DNA of 18,169 nt from Allobutyricicoccus pentlandensis (lineage in GTDB: Bacteria; Bacillota; Clostridia; Oscillospirales; QAMX01): the NCBI GenBank assembly GCA_904398645.1, contig CAJFPH010000082.1, positions 1 through 18,169 of the forward strand, given 5' to 3'. Under the pieces are notes generated by a model. It worked only from the letters and a program-made list of their open reading frames with translations, did not search any database and was not told where the DNA came from. A program made the translations under genes and the position numbers. Shown here piece by piece: positions 1 through 7,010 of this stretch (the stretch's first letter is position 1; the number at the start of each line of letters is the position of its first letter).

Positions 1-1
1 C

Positions 2-1579
2 GCACCGGACGTCGTGTTCTCGGATCTCACAGTTACCGGTAATGTCTATGTCACCGGACAGGCCGAGGGTTTTACACTCTCCGGTGCGACGGTGCTTGGA
101 GAAGTCCATAATATGACAGGTATTGAGATCACAACAACCGACGGCAGTTTTTCAGAAGGCATAACGGAACCTGGAACCGGCTCGGATGACCTGCCAATCT
201 CTCCTTCCGGTAACATAGAGACAGAGCTGGATCTCACTTACACGGATGAGAAAACCGTCAATGTAATTGTTCGTGCCGGTCAGAGCCTCGCACAGATTTT
301 TGAACAAATCGAAGAAAAAGGCGTGTGCAGTGCCGGCGAACTCTTTTCCGTGTGTGAAAGCATTGACTTCTCCCGGTATTATTCCTTCCTTTCAGCCTCC
401 TATCGCGCGGAGAATCGAATTTTTGCCCTGGAAGGTTATATCGCGCCGGACACCTACACGTTCCACATGGGATCGTCTCCTGCGCTGGTTTTAAAAACAA
501 TGCTTGATGCCTCTGCAAACGTCTATACAGACTATGCGGAACGTGCCGCAGCGCTGGGCTATACGCTTGATGAAGTAATCACCATTGCCTCCATTATTGA
601 GAAAGAGGTCGGCGGCTGCACGGAGCAGGACCGCGCCACCGTTGCTTCTGTTATTTATAACCGGCTTTCAGATGATATCAGGCTCCAAATGAATGTCACG
701 GAAAACTATCTGGAGACCTATGTTTTGCCCTATACTGATGTAGATCTTGCGACATATTCGCAATATTACGATACCTATGTCTGTCACGGACTGCCTGCAG
801 GTGCAATCTGCTCTCCCCGTGCGGCATGCATCGAGGCCGCGCTTTCTCCATATGATACAGACTATATCTTTTTCCGCTCCGACCGCTATGGCAATATCTA
901 TTATGCCGTCACTTATGAAGAGCACGTACAAAACGGTGAGCTGGCCGACGCCGCTACAGAATATCTTGGCTATCTCGGCTCTGTCGGCGTCTCCGATAGT
1001 GAGGAGGAATATGTGCCGGTCGAGGGACAGTACAGCGGCGTGACCGTCATGCTGGATCCTGGCCACGGCGGTATGGAAACCGGCGCCTATACGGGAGATA
1101 TTTCTGAAAAGGATATCAATCTGGCCGTTGCCTACGCGCTGCGCGATATCCTGCGTGCCGAGGGTGTAAACGTCCTCATGACACGTGAGGGCGACGCCTA
1201 TCTCTCTGCAGACGACCGTGTCGCACTTGCGGCGGAGCAGTCGCCGGATCTCTTCCTCAGTATTCACTGCAATTCCTATGAGGACGATGCTACTGTAGGC
1301 GGTATCGAGACCTACTATTATCCAGGCGATGACGCCAGCCGCACGTGGGCTTCTTACGTTCAAACTGCACTGATTTCCGCCAGCGGCACGTCCGACCGCG
1401 GTGTCAAAGAAAATGAACTGATCGTCTTGCACTACACGGAAATGCCGTCTATCATGGCGGAGCTTGGCTTCCTGACGAATTCCCAGGAGGGCGATTTGCT
1501 TCAGACCAGCGCTTATCAGACGCTTCTTGCCCAGGCTTTGGCCGACGGCACCTTCGCTTATCTCGATACGTTATATTAA
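2..1579 (+). CDS. Bifunctional cell-wall hydrolase: MltG-type endolytic transglycosylase fused to N-acetylmuramoyl-L-alanine amidase (5' partial)
   Basis: The reading frame is open from the left edge, so the true start, and any signal peptide or membrane anchor, lies upstream. Residues here are counted from the GTG codon at 14. Residues 1-45 are strand-rich and resemble beta-strand repeats of some Clostridia surface proteins. Residues 82-118 fit the LysM-like part of MltG. Residues 139-310 are the YceG/MltG catalytic domain, with EGYIAPDTY at 140-148, the expected catalytic glutamate E196 in ASIIEKE, and GLPAGAI at 259-265. Residues 344-517 are Amidase_3, with zinc ligands H351 (DPGHGG), E365 and H418 (SIHCN) and catalytic E483 (MAELGFLTN). 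By family knowledge, MltG cuts nascent glycan strands near the membrane and the amidase removes stem peptides outside the cell. Both active sites look intact. The MltG groove motif is divergent (LQMNVT where LQSDPT is usual). The domain calls are firm; the biological role of the fusion is inference. Confidence 0.88.
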   Translation, partial: APDVVFSDLTVTGNVYVTGQAEGFTLSGATVLGEVHNMTGIEITTTDGSFSEGITEPGTGSDDLPISPSGNIETELDLTYTDEKTVNVIVRAGQSLAQIFEQIEEKGVCSAGELFSVCESIDFSRYYSFLSASYRAENRIFALEGYIAPDTYTFHMGSSPALVLKTMLDASANVYTDYAERAAALGYTLDEVITIASIIEKEVGGCTEQDRATVASVIYNRLSDDIRLQMNVTENYLETYVLPYTDVDLATYSQYYDTYVCHGLPAGAICSPRAACIEAALSPYDTDYIFFRSDRYGNIYYAVTYEEHVQNGELADAATEYLGYLGSVGVSDSEEEYVPVEGQYSGVTVMLDPGHGGMETGAYTGDISEKDINLAVAYALRDILRAEGVNVLMTREGDAYLSADDRVALAAEQSPDLFLSIHCNSYEDDATVGGIETYYYPGDDASRTWASYVQTALISASGTSDRGVKENELIVLHYTEMPSIMAELGFLTNSQEGDLLQTSAYQTLLAQALADGTFAYLDTLY

Positions 1580-1604
1580 AAATAAATGAAGTTCGTATGT
1601 GCAA

Positions 1605-1644
1605 AAGCCGCCGCCATAAGCAAAAATGCTTATGGCGGCGGCTT
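1605..1644. terminator. Bidirectional intrinsic terminator between convergent genes
   Basis: A perfect 18-bp inverted repeat (1605-1622 pairing with 1627-1644, core GCCGCCGCCATAAGC) encloses an AAAA loop. It is followed by GATTTT on the plus strand and by TTTTGC on the minus strand. It lies 25 bases after the hydrolase stop and 14 bases after the apgM stop on the other strand, so it probably ends transcripts from both sides. Confidence 0.9.
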
Positions 1645-1658
1645 GATTTTCCCGTCAC

Positions 1659-2873
1659 TTATTTTCCGAGAAAACGGCGCATCAACGACGGACCGTCCGG
1701 TATCATAAGTCCGGTTCCGGTCGCATGACGCTCATCATAGTGGCTTGACGCATACTGCATGTCAATACCCTCAGAGCAGTAGCGCACAAATGGCACAGCG
1801 TCGCGCGCATGCGTCATGGTAGAAACCGGCGTCGGATGATCCGGCAGCACCATCACGGCATAGGGCTCGCCGCACTCGTGCAAATAGTCCAGTACCGGTG
1901 CCAGTATACGCGCATCAATCCGTTCTATCGCCGTAATTTTGCCCTCTATATCGGCATGATGGCCGCACTCGTCCGGGCCCTCCAAATGAATATATACAAA
2001 GTCCCGGCCGCGCTTTAACGCAGAAACCGCAGCCTCCGCTTTTCCCTCGTAATTGGTATCGAGCGTACCGGTCGCACCTTCCACATCGACGCTCTCAAAA
2101 CCGGCGCAGAGTCCTATTCCCTTAATCAAATCCACCGCAGAAATAACCGTGCCGGAGAGCCCATATAGCTCCCGGAAAGGCCGCAGGGACGGACGTCTGC
2201 CCTCTCCCCAAAACCAGCAGGACGTGGCCGCGTTCAGCCCGCGCAAGCGGCGGCCGGCATTGACCGGATGATCCCGCAAAATTTCACGAGACCGCTTCAT
2301 CATAGAGAGCAACTGCTCTCCATACCGGCCGGTTGGCAAATAGTCCGCAACCGGACGCCCCGTAATATCGTGCGGCGGCGTACATTCCGTGCCCGTATCC
2401 GCATGGGACAGCACCAGACAGTGCCGGTAGCTGACGCCGGGATAGAGATGAATGTCTTCCGTATGAATCTCATTTGCAACAGCGGCGATTAGCTCCGCCG
2501 CCTCCTCCGTGGTGATTTCTCCTGCAGAATAATCCACCATGACTGCATCTTCAAAACGCTCCGTATCCGAAAGCGTGACGAGATTACAGCGCATCGCCAC
2601 ATCGTCGTCGGCCAGATGAATCCCCATACTTACCGCCTCAAGCGGCGAGCGTCCCGTATAGCACTTTGTTGGGTCATAGCCCATGACGGAGAGATTCGCC
2701 GTATCAGATCCGGGTTTCACGCTGTCCGGCACAGTCTTCACAAGACCGCATTCACCGTGCTCCGCAAGTTCATCCATATGCGGCGTTTTTGCCGCTTCTA
2801 AAGGAGTGCGGTTCCCCAGCGACGGGACAGGATAGTCCGCCGCGCCATCAATTAGTACAATCACATATTTCAT
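1659..2873 (-). CDS. apgM: 2,3-bisphosphoglycerate-independent phosphoglycerate mutase, archaeal type (ApgM family, COG3635)
   Basis: The 404-residue product belongs to the alkaline phosphatase metalloenzyme superfamily. It opens with the metal-binding VLIDGAAD (residues 6-13) and has GSDTANLSVMGYDP at 55-68, where S56 is the likely phosphorylated serine. HLEGPDECGHHADIEGK at 296-312 and VLPDHPTP at 342-349 supply further metal ligands. The family interconverts 3- and 2-phosphoglycerate in glycolysis. Related bacterial proteins have been proposed to act as a homoserine kinase in threonine synthesis, and no threonine genes are visible here to decide. I chose the ATG at 2873 over a TTG at 2882 because GAAAGG (2885-2890) sits 11 bases from the ATG but only 2 from the TTG. 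The gene has its own promoter and is probably monocistronic. Family membership is firm; the substrate is less certain. Confidence 0.88.
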   Translation of the reverse strand: MKYVIVLIDGAADYPVPSLGNRTPLEAAKTPHMDELAEHGECGLVKTVPDSVKPGSDTANLSVMGYDPTKCYTGRSPLEAVSMGIHLADDDVAMRCNLVTLSDTERFEDAVMVDYSAGEITTEEAAELIAAVANEIHTEDIHLYPGVSYRHCLVLSHADTGTECTPPHDITGRPVADYLPTGRYGEQLLSMMKRSREILRDHPVNAGRRLRGLNAATSCWFWGEGRRPSLRPFRELYGLSGTVISAVDLIKGIGLCAGFESVDVEGATGTLDTNYEGKAEAAVSALKRGRDFVYIHLEGPDECGHHADIEGKITAIERIDARILAPVLDYLHECGEPYAVMVLPDHPTPVSTMTHARDAVPFVRYCSEGIDMQYASSHYDERHATGTGLMIPDGPSLMRRFLGK

Positions 2874-2911
2874 AACGCGCAACGCCTTTCAAAAAGATTT
2901 GATTTGCATTT

Positions 2912-2940
2912 ATTGTAGCATAAGCTCCGTCGCCGCGCAA
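2912..2940 (-). promoter_or_regulatory. Probable sigma-A promoter of apgM
   Basis: Read on the minus strand, TTGCGC (2935-2940) and TACAAT (2912-2917) are separated by 17 bases. TATGC just before the -10 box gives an extended -10 (TG one base upstream). The start of transcription would fall near 2905, leaving a leader of about 30 bases before the apgM ATG. Confidence 0.6.
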
Positions 2941-3001
2941 TGCACAGGTATTACGGAAAACACATTCACGCATTGCTTTCCTTTGGGCGATAAAAACCGT
3001 C

Positions 3002-3760
3002 TCAACCGATATAAAAATCCAAGATCAGCATGACAATAAACCCAACCAGCAGAGAATACGTCGCGCCGCGTTCAAACCCGTGGCTGTGCGTTTCCGGAAT
3101 CATGTCATGGCTGATTACATACAGCATAGTGCCCCCGGCAAACGCCAGAAGAAAGGGTAGCAAAAAGGAGGCTACCGTTATGGCAAAATACCCAAATAAC
3201 GTGCCGGCAACTTCGACAAGCCCGGTAGCCAGAGCCAGTAGAAACGTGCGCCTGCGGCTGATTCCTGCCGCCAGCATTGGAGCAATGATAATCATTCCCT
3301 CCGGTACATTTTGCAGCGCGATACCAGCCGCAACCGTAAACGCGTCCGCGATGTTCCCTGTTCCAAAGCTGACTCCCGCCGCGATACCTTCCGGCAGATT
3401 ATGAATGGCGATTGCCATCACAAAAAGCAATATTCGATTGACCTGATGAATGTTTTCTCCCTGCTTTTCCCGATCAATTCCCGCAAGCGTGTGCATATGC
3501 GGCACGAGCCTGTCAACCCCATTCAAAAACAGTGCGCCACACAAAATTCCAGCTCCGGCAAGCAGCGCACCATATGGCCCGCCGTTTTCCACAGCCGGCA
3601 ACACCAACCCCAAAATTGCCGCAGCCAGCATAACGCCCGCTGCAAAGCTTAAAATGATATCGTTATATTTATGCGGAATCCGCTTGACTGCGAAGCCCAG
3701 TATAGAGCCCAGAACTGTTGCTCCGCCAACGCCCAAAGCCGTTAAAATTACCTGTTGCAA
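3002..3760 (-). CDS. ZIP-family divalent metal transporter (ZupT/GufA-like)
   Basis: This 252-residue membrane protein has about eight hydrophobic segments. It carries the ZIP signatures HNLPEG (residues 120-125) and QNVPEG (150-155), the two metal-binding helices of the transport path, plus SHDMIPETHSHG at 217-228. A short hydrophilic loop with histidines (88-105) lies between helices three and four, as usual in the family. ZIP proteins move zinc, and often iron or manganese, into the cytoplasm. The second signature has Gln in place of the usual His, as in many GufA-like members. A GTG at 3778 would add six residues. I prefer the TTG at 3760, because GGAAGAGGGG (3767-3776) then forms a good ribosome site six bases away and the protein starts directly at the first helix. 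Metal specificity cannot be read from the sequence. Confidence 0.87.
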   Translation of the reverse strand: MQQVILTALGVGGATVLGSILGFAVKRIPHKYNDIILSFAAGVMLAAAILGLVLPAVENGGPYGALLAGAGILCGALFLNGVDRLVPHMHTLAGIDREKQGENIHQVNRILLFVMAIAIHNLPEGIAAGVSFGTGNIADAFTVAAGIALQNVPEGMIIIAPMLAAGISRRRTFLLALATGLVEVAGTLFGYFAITVASFLLPFLLAFAGGTMLYVISHDMIPETHSHGFERGATYSLLVGFIVMLILDFYIG

Positions 3761-3810
3761 GCGTATCCCCTCTTCCACAAAAAATACACGTCTTAAATGA
3801 CTTTCAAAAA

Positions 3811-3827
3811 TTAAGATTTATTCTTAA
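3811..3827. promoter_or_regulatory. Palindromic candidate operator over the ZIP promoter
   Basis: TTAAGATTTATTCTTAA is an inverted repeat with 6-bp arms and a 5-bp centre. It overlaps the -10 box of the minus-strand promoter and covers the expected transcription start, the usual place for a repressor. Position and symmetry are seen directly. That a metal-sensing repressor binds it is inference from the gene it precedes, and no regulator family can be named from this sequence alone. Confidence 0.5.
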
Positions 3828-3854
3828 AATATCAAATTTTCCACCTCTTGTCAA
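3826..3854 (-). promoter_or_regulatory. Sigma-A promoter of the ZIP transporter gene
   Basis: On the minus strand a perfect -35 TTGACA (3849-3854) and a -10 TATTTT (3826-3831) are 17 bases apart. Transcription would begin near 3819, about 60 bases before the transporter start codon. Confidence 0.75.
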
Positions 3855-3888
3855 GAAAAACGCGGGATATTCATAAAGCAGGTTTTTA

Positions 3889-3917
3889 TTGACTATCTCC
3901 TTCTGCTGTGTTAGGCT
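3889..3917 (+). promoter_or_regulatory. Possible promoter of the D-lyxose isomerase gene
   Basis: TTGACT (3889-3894) and TAGGCT (3912-3917) are 17 bases apart, and TGT just before the second box would give an extended -10. The -10 box is poor. A 10-bp palindrome CATGGCCATG follows at 3940-3949 and could be a regulator site. The leader would be about 120 bases long. Confidence 0.35.
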
Positions 3918-4046
3918 TACATCGAGAAATGAAGATAGGCATGGCCATGATATGTTAAAAATTGCGGGATTTCCAAGGTCCTGCATGGTTAAGCATTTTA
4001 TCCCCCGCTTGGAACAAACCTTTACAATACGAGAGGAGATTGCATC

Positions 4047-4589
4047 ATGAAACGCGCACTCATGGAAGAAATTCAGGAAAAAGCCGCCGCTATACTTGCA
4101 CGCGCCGCCATCGTCCTCACGCCGGAGGAACGCGCTCATATCGAAGTCGCTGATTATGGTTTAAACGATGTTTACACCACCGGCCTGGAGCTTGTCACTT
4201 ACGTCAACACAGATCGCTGTTGTGCCAAAGAGCTTGTTTTATTCCCCGGGCAGACTTGTCCGGAACATCGTCATGATCCCTTTGACGACTACATTGGCAA
4301 AGAGGAGACGTTCCGTTGCCGCATGGGCGTAGTATATCTCTACGTTCCCGGCGATGCGACGCCAAATCCCGTCTGCCGTCCGCCAAAAGGGGATGAAGCA
4401 TACTATACCGCAGCGCATGAAATCATTCTGCATCCCGGCGAACAGTACACATTGATGCCTGGCACGCGTCACTGGTTTGTCGGAGGACCGGAGGGCGCTG
4501 TTGTGAGCGAGTTTTCCACGCCAAGCTTCGATGAAATGGACGTTTTTACCGATCCGCGCATTGAACGCATTCCAAAGATCGAAGATTAA
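4047..4589 (+). CDS. D-lyxose ketol-isomerase (cupin fold)
   Basis: The 180-residue product matches the small D-lyxose isomerase family (Lyx_isomer, PF07385), which interconverts D-lyxose and D-xylulose in the cytoplasm using a manganese ion in a cupin barrel. The likely metal ligands are H74 and H76 (CPEHRHDP), E87 (GKEETFRCR) and H142 (GTRHWF), spaced as the family expects. The GKEETFRCRxG-VYLYV stretch is characteristic. The length is normal and the protein has no signal peptide. A strong AGGAG (4034-4038) lies eight bases before the ATG. No sugar kinase, transporter or regulator is adjacent, so the gene appears to stand alone between divergent and convergent neighbours. The physiological sugar could be lyxose, mannose or another 2,3-cis pentose or hexose. 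Confidence 0.85.
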   Translation: MKRALMEEIQEKAAAILARAAIVLTPEERAHIEVADYGLNDVYTTGLELVTYVNTDRCCAKELVLFPGQTCPEHRHDPFDDYIGKEETFRCRMGVVYLYVPGDATPNPVCRPPKGDEAYYTAAHEIILHPGEQYTLMPGTRHWFVGGPEGAVVSEFSTPSFDEMDVFTDPRIERIPKIED

Positions 4590-4703
4590 ATGGAGCGGCC
4601 TGAAAAAATGGTATTGACTGGATGCGGCGGCGCTGTCGCTTTTCCAGAGCGGTATCGCATCTATGGAGACATGCGTCGTCATTACACAAATTTTTTATCT
4701 AAA

Positions 4704-4738
4704 AAACCGGCACTCACCGAAAAGGTGAGTGCCGGTTT
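4704..4738. terminator. Bidirectional intrinsic terminator between the isomerase gene and groEL
   Basis: A perfect 15-bp stem (4704-4718 with 4724-4738, core CCGGCACTCACC) has a GAAAA loop. The minus-strand side is followed by TTTAGATAAAAAATTT and the plus side by a short A/T-rich run. It lies between convergent genes and is the only structured element in the 290-base gap 4590-4879. The rest of that gap shows no credible gene. Confidence 0.82.
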
Positions 4739-4879
4739 AACAATTTCATCGCGTGCTTTCTTTGAAGCAATCCAAAGCATACGTTTGCGCATGTCTCAAA
4801 AGCACACGTTCATTTTATTCAGGAAGCGCGGCCTCTCTGCCAAAAGCCATCAGAAGCCGGAGCAAACTTTCGGCAGCTT

Positions 4880-6517
4880 TTAATACATGCCGCCCATGCC
4901 GCCCATATCAGGGGAAGCAGGCGCTGCCGGAGCGACAGGCTCCTTCTTATCGGCAACCAGGCTCTCTGTCGTCAGAATCATGGCTGCGACAGAAGCGCTC
5001 TTTTCAAGTGCGGAACGGTTGACCTTTGTCGGATCAACAATGCCGGCCTTGATCATGTCCGTATAAGTCTCATGGAGCGCATCAAAACCATAGTTGACGC
5101 GGCGGGAATTCTTAATTTTCTCAAGGACAACACTGCCGTCAAAGCCTGCATTGACCGCAATTTGCTTGACAGGCTCCTCAAGAGCTTTCATGACGATGCG
5201 CACGCCGGTCTTTTCATCGCCGTCCGTGGAACCAACCAGTTTGGACACAGCCGGAATCGCGTTGACATATGCAACGCCGCCGCCAGCCACGATGCCTTCC
5301 TCAACGGCGGCACGTGTCGCATTCAGCGCATCCTCAATACGGAGTTTCTTTTCCTTCATCTCCGTCTCCGTCGCAGCGCCGACTTTAATGACTGCAACGC
5401 CGCCGGAGAGCTTCGCAAGACGCTCCTGGAGCTTCTCACGATCGAAGTCGGAAGTTGTGACCTCAATGGCATTCTTAATCTGCGTGATACGGTTACGGAT
5501 TTCCTCCGGATTGCCCTCGCCGCCTACGATAATGGTATTTTCCTTCGACACCTGAATCTGACGTGCACGGCCAAGCTGTGCCAGCGTGGTCTCCTTCAGT
5601 TCAAGGCCGAGCTCCTCGGTAATAACTTCGCCGCCGGTCAGGATAGCGATATCCTTCAGCATTTCTTTCCGTCTGTCGCCAAAGCCCGGAGCCTTGACCG
5701 CTACGCAATTAAAGGTGCCGCGCAGACGGTTCACAAGGATTGTGGCAAGCGCCTCGCCCTCAATATCCTCCGCAATGATAAGAAGCTTGCGGCCAGCCTG
5801 CACAACCTGCTCCAAAAGCGGCAGGAGTTCCTGGATGCTCGAAATCTTCTTGTCAGTGATGAGAATAACAACGTCGTCATAAACAGCTTCCATCTTCTCG
5901 GAATCTGTAACCATGTACGGGGAAATATAGCCGCGGTCAAACTGCATGCCTTCAACCACTTCGGAATAGGTCTCTGCGGTTTTGGACTCTTCCACAGTGA
6001 TTACGCCGTCGTGCCCGACTTTTTCCATTGCCTCGGCAATCAGCTTGCCAATTTCATCGTCTCCGGACGAAATGGCCGCAACACGCGCAATGTCTTCAGA
6101 ACCGCTGATGTTCTGTGAATTTTCCTTAATGGCAGCCACAGCGGCGTCGACAGCCTTCTGAATGCCCTTTTTCATAACCATGGGGTTTGCGCCGGCCGCT
6201 ACATTTTTCATGCCTTCGCGGACGATCGCCTGCGTCATCAGGGTCGCAGTTGTAGTACCGTCGCCGGCCACGTCATTGGTCTTCGTGGCAGCCTCTTTCA
6301 CAAGGTTTGCACCCATATTCTCAAAGGGATCTTCCAGTTCGATTTCCTTTGCAATGGTCACGCCGTCGTTTGTGATCAGCGGAGAACCAAATTTTTTATC
6401 AAGCACAACATTGCGTCCCTTCGGGCCCAATGTAACTTTCACAGTATTGGCAACCTGGTTGACGCCACGTTCCAGTGCGCGGCGGGCTTCTTCATCAAAA
6501 ACAATAATTTTCGACAT
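4880..6517 (-). CDS. groL: Chaperonin GroEL (Hsp60)
   Basis: This is a full-length 545-residue 60-kDa chaperonin. It forms the double ring in which unfolded cytoplasmic proteins fold, using ATP and the GroES lid. Visible landmarks are VKVTLGPKGRNV near residues 27-38, the ATP-site motif DVAGDGTTT at 82-90 with catalytic D86, the apical domain in the middle, a C-terminal signature AAVEEGIVAGGG, and the flexible GGMGGMY tail. GGAGGA (6527-6532) lies nine bases before the ATG, and the gene follows groES by 20 bases, so the two are cotranscribed. Nothing is unusual in length or key residues. The second residue is Ser rather than the more common Ala. Confidence 0.99.
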   Translation of the reverse strand: MSKIIVFDEEARRALERGVNQVANTVKVTLGPKGRNVVLDKKFGSPLITNDGVTIAKEIELEDPFENMGANLVKEAATKTNDVAGDGTTTATLMTQAIVREGMKNVAAGANPMVMKKGIQKAVDAAVAAIKENSQNISGSEDIARVAAISSGDDEIGKLIAEAMEKVGHDGVITVEESKTAETYSEVVEGMQFDRGYISPYMVTDSEKMEAVYDDVVILITDKKISSIQELLPLLEQVVQAGRKLLIIAEDIEGEALATILVNRLRGTFNCVAVKAPGFGDRRKEMLKDIAILTGGEVITEELGLELKETTLAQLGRARQIQVSKENTIIVGGEGNPEEIRNRITQIKNAIEVTTSDFDREKLQERLAKLSGGVAVIKVGAATETEMKEKKLRIEDALNATRAAVEEGIVAGGGVAYVNAIPAVSKLVGSTDGDEKTGVRIVMKALEEPVKQIAVNAGFDGSVVLEKIKNSRRVNYGFDALHETYTDMIKAGIVDPTKVNRSALEKSASVAAMILTTESLVADKKEPVAPAAPASPDMGGMGGMY

Positions 6518-6537
6518 AGTTTCCGATCCTCCTTATG

Positions 6538-6822
6538 TTAGTCCACAATAGCCAGAATATCGCTCTGGCGGACAATGATGAGTTCTTCGCCGTCAATTTT
6601 AACTTCCGTTCCGGAATACTTGCTCATAATAACATGGTCGCCCACTTCGACTTCCATCACAACGTCCTTGCCATCCACTACGCCGCCGGGACCGACCGCA
6701 ACGACCTCCGCAATCTGCGGCTTTTCCTTCGCCGAACCGGCCAGAATGATGCCGCTCTTTGTGGTTTCTTCCATTTCAACCATCTTCAAAACAACTCTGT
6801 CTGCCAATGGTTTCACGTTCAT
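6538..6822 (-). CDS. groES: Co-chaperonin GroES (Hsp10)
   Basis: The 94-residue product is the seven-subunit lid of the GroEL chamber. It starts with the typical MNVKPLADRVVLK. The mobile loop with its hydrophobic GroEL-contact tripeptide is EETTKSGIIL at residues 18-27, and a GDHVIMSKYSGTEVKIDGEE stretch follows in the C-terminal half. GGAGGG (6830-6835) sits seven bases before the ATG. It is the first gene of the groES-groEL operon and lies behind a CIRCE operator, so it is expected to be induced by heat or protein damage through HrcA. Confidence 0.98.
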   Translation of the reverse strand: MNVKPLADRVVLKMVEMEETTKSGIILAGSAKEKPQIAEVVAVGPGGVVDGKDVVMEVEVGDHVIMSKYSGTEVKIDGEELIIVRQSDILAIVD

Positions 6823-6895
6823 TTCCTATCCCTCCTGATAAAACTGATTCATTTTTCATATCGACCGGGGTTTCAAACACCCCCGACTGGCATTT

Positions 6896-6922
6896 TTGGC
6901 ACTCACGCGTCTCGAGTGCTAA
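6896..6922. promoter_or_regulatory. CIRCE element (HrcA operator) of groESL
   Basis: TTGGCACTC, nine bases, then GAGTGCTAA. This matches the CIRCE consensus TTAGCACTC-N9-GAGTGCTAA with one mismatch (G for A in the plus-strand left arm). It lies directly downstream of the groES -10 box, where HrcA binding blocks transcription. The HrcA gene is not in the window. A GC-rich hairpin (6866-6870 with 6881-6885) follows in the groES leader. Confidence 0.95.
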
Positions 6923-6930
6923 CGATATAT

Positions 6931-6959
6931 ATGATAAGCCATGAAACGCCTTTTCGCAA
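6931..6959 (-). promoter_or_regulatory. Sigma-A promoter of groESL
   Basis: On the minus strand TTGCGA (6954-6959) and TATCAT (6931-6936) are 17 bases apart. The predicted start of transcription falls at the edge of the CIRCE repeat, the standard arrangement for groESL in Bacillota. Confidence 0.75.
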
Positions 6960-7010
6960 GCTTTCTGATCAGTGACATCCATGAAAAAAGCTTCAAAACC
7001 GGCGTTCTCT

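Noticed and set aside
668..1432. Minus-strand open frame of 254 codons opposite the hydrolase
   Set aside because: The plus strand shows intact MltG and amidase motifs over the same bases.
4590..4883. Possible small plus-strand gene directly after the lyxose isomerase
   Set aside because: It has no ribosome site of its own, runs straight through a perfect terminator stem at 4704-4738, and its product has no protein-like pattern.
5072..6118. Open frame of 348 codons on the plus strand opposite groEL
   Set aside because: The minus strand encodes an unambiguous GroEL; the antisense product has no recognisable domain.
6941..7010. Terminator for the lipid kinase gene before groES
   Set aside because: No stem with a following T-run was found on the minus strand, so where that transcript ends is unclear.
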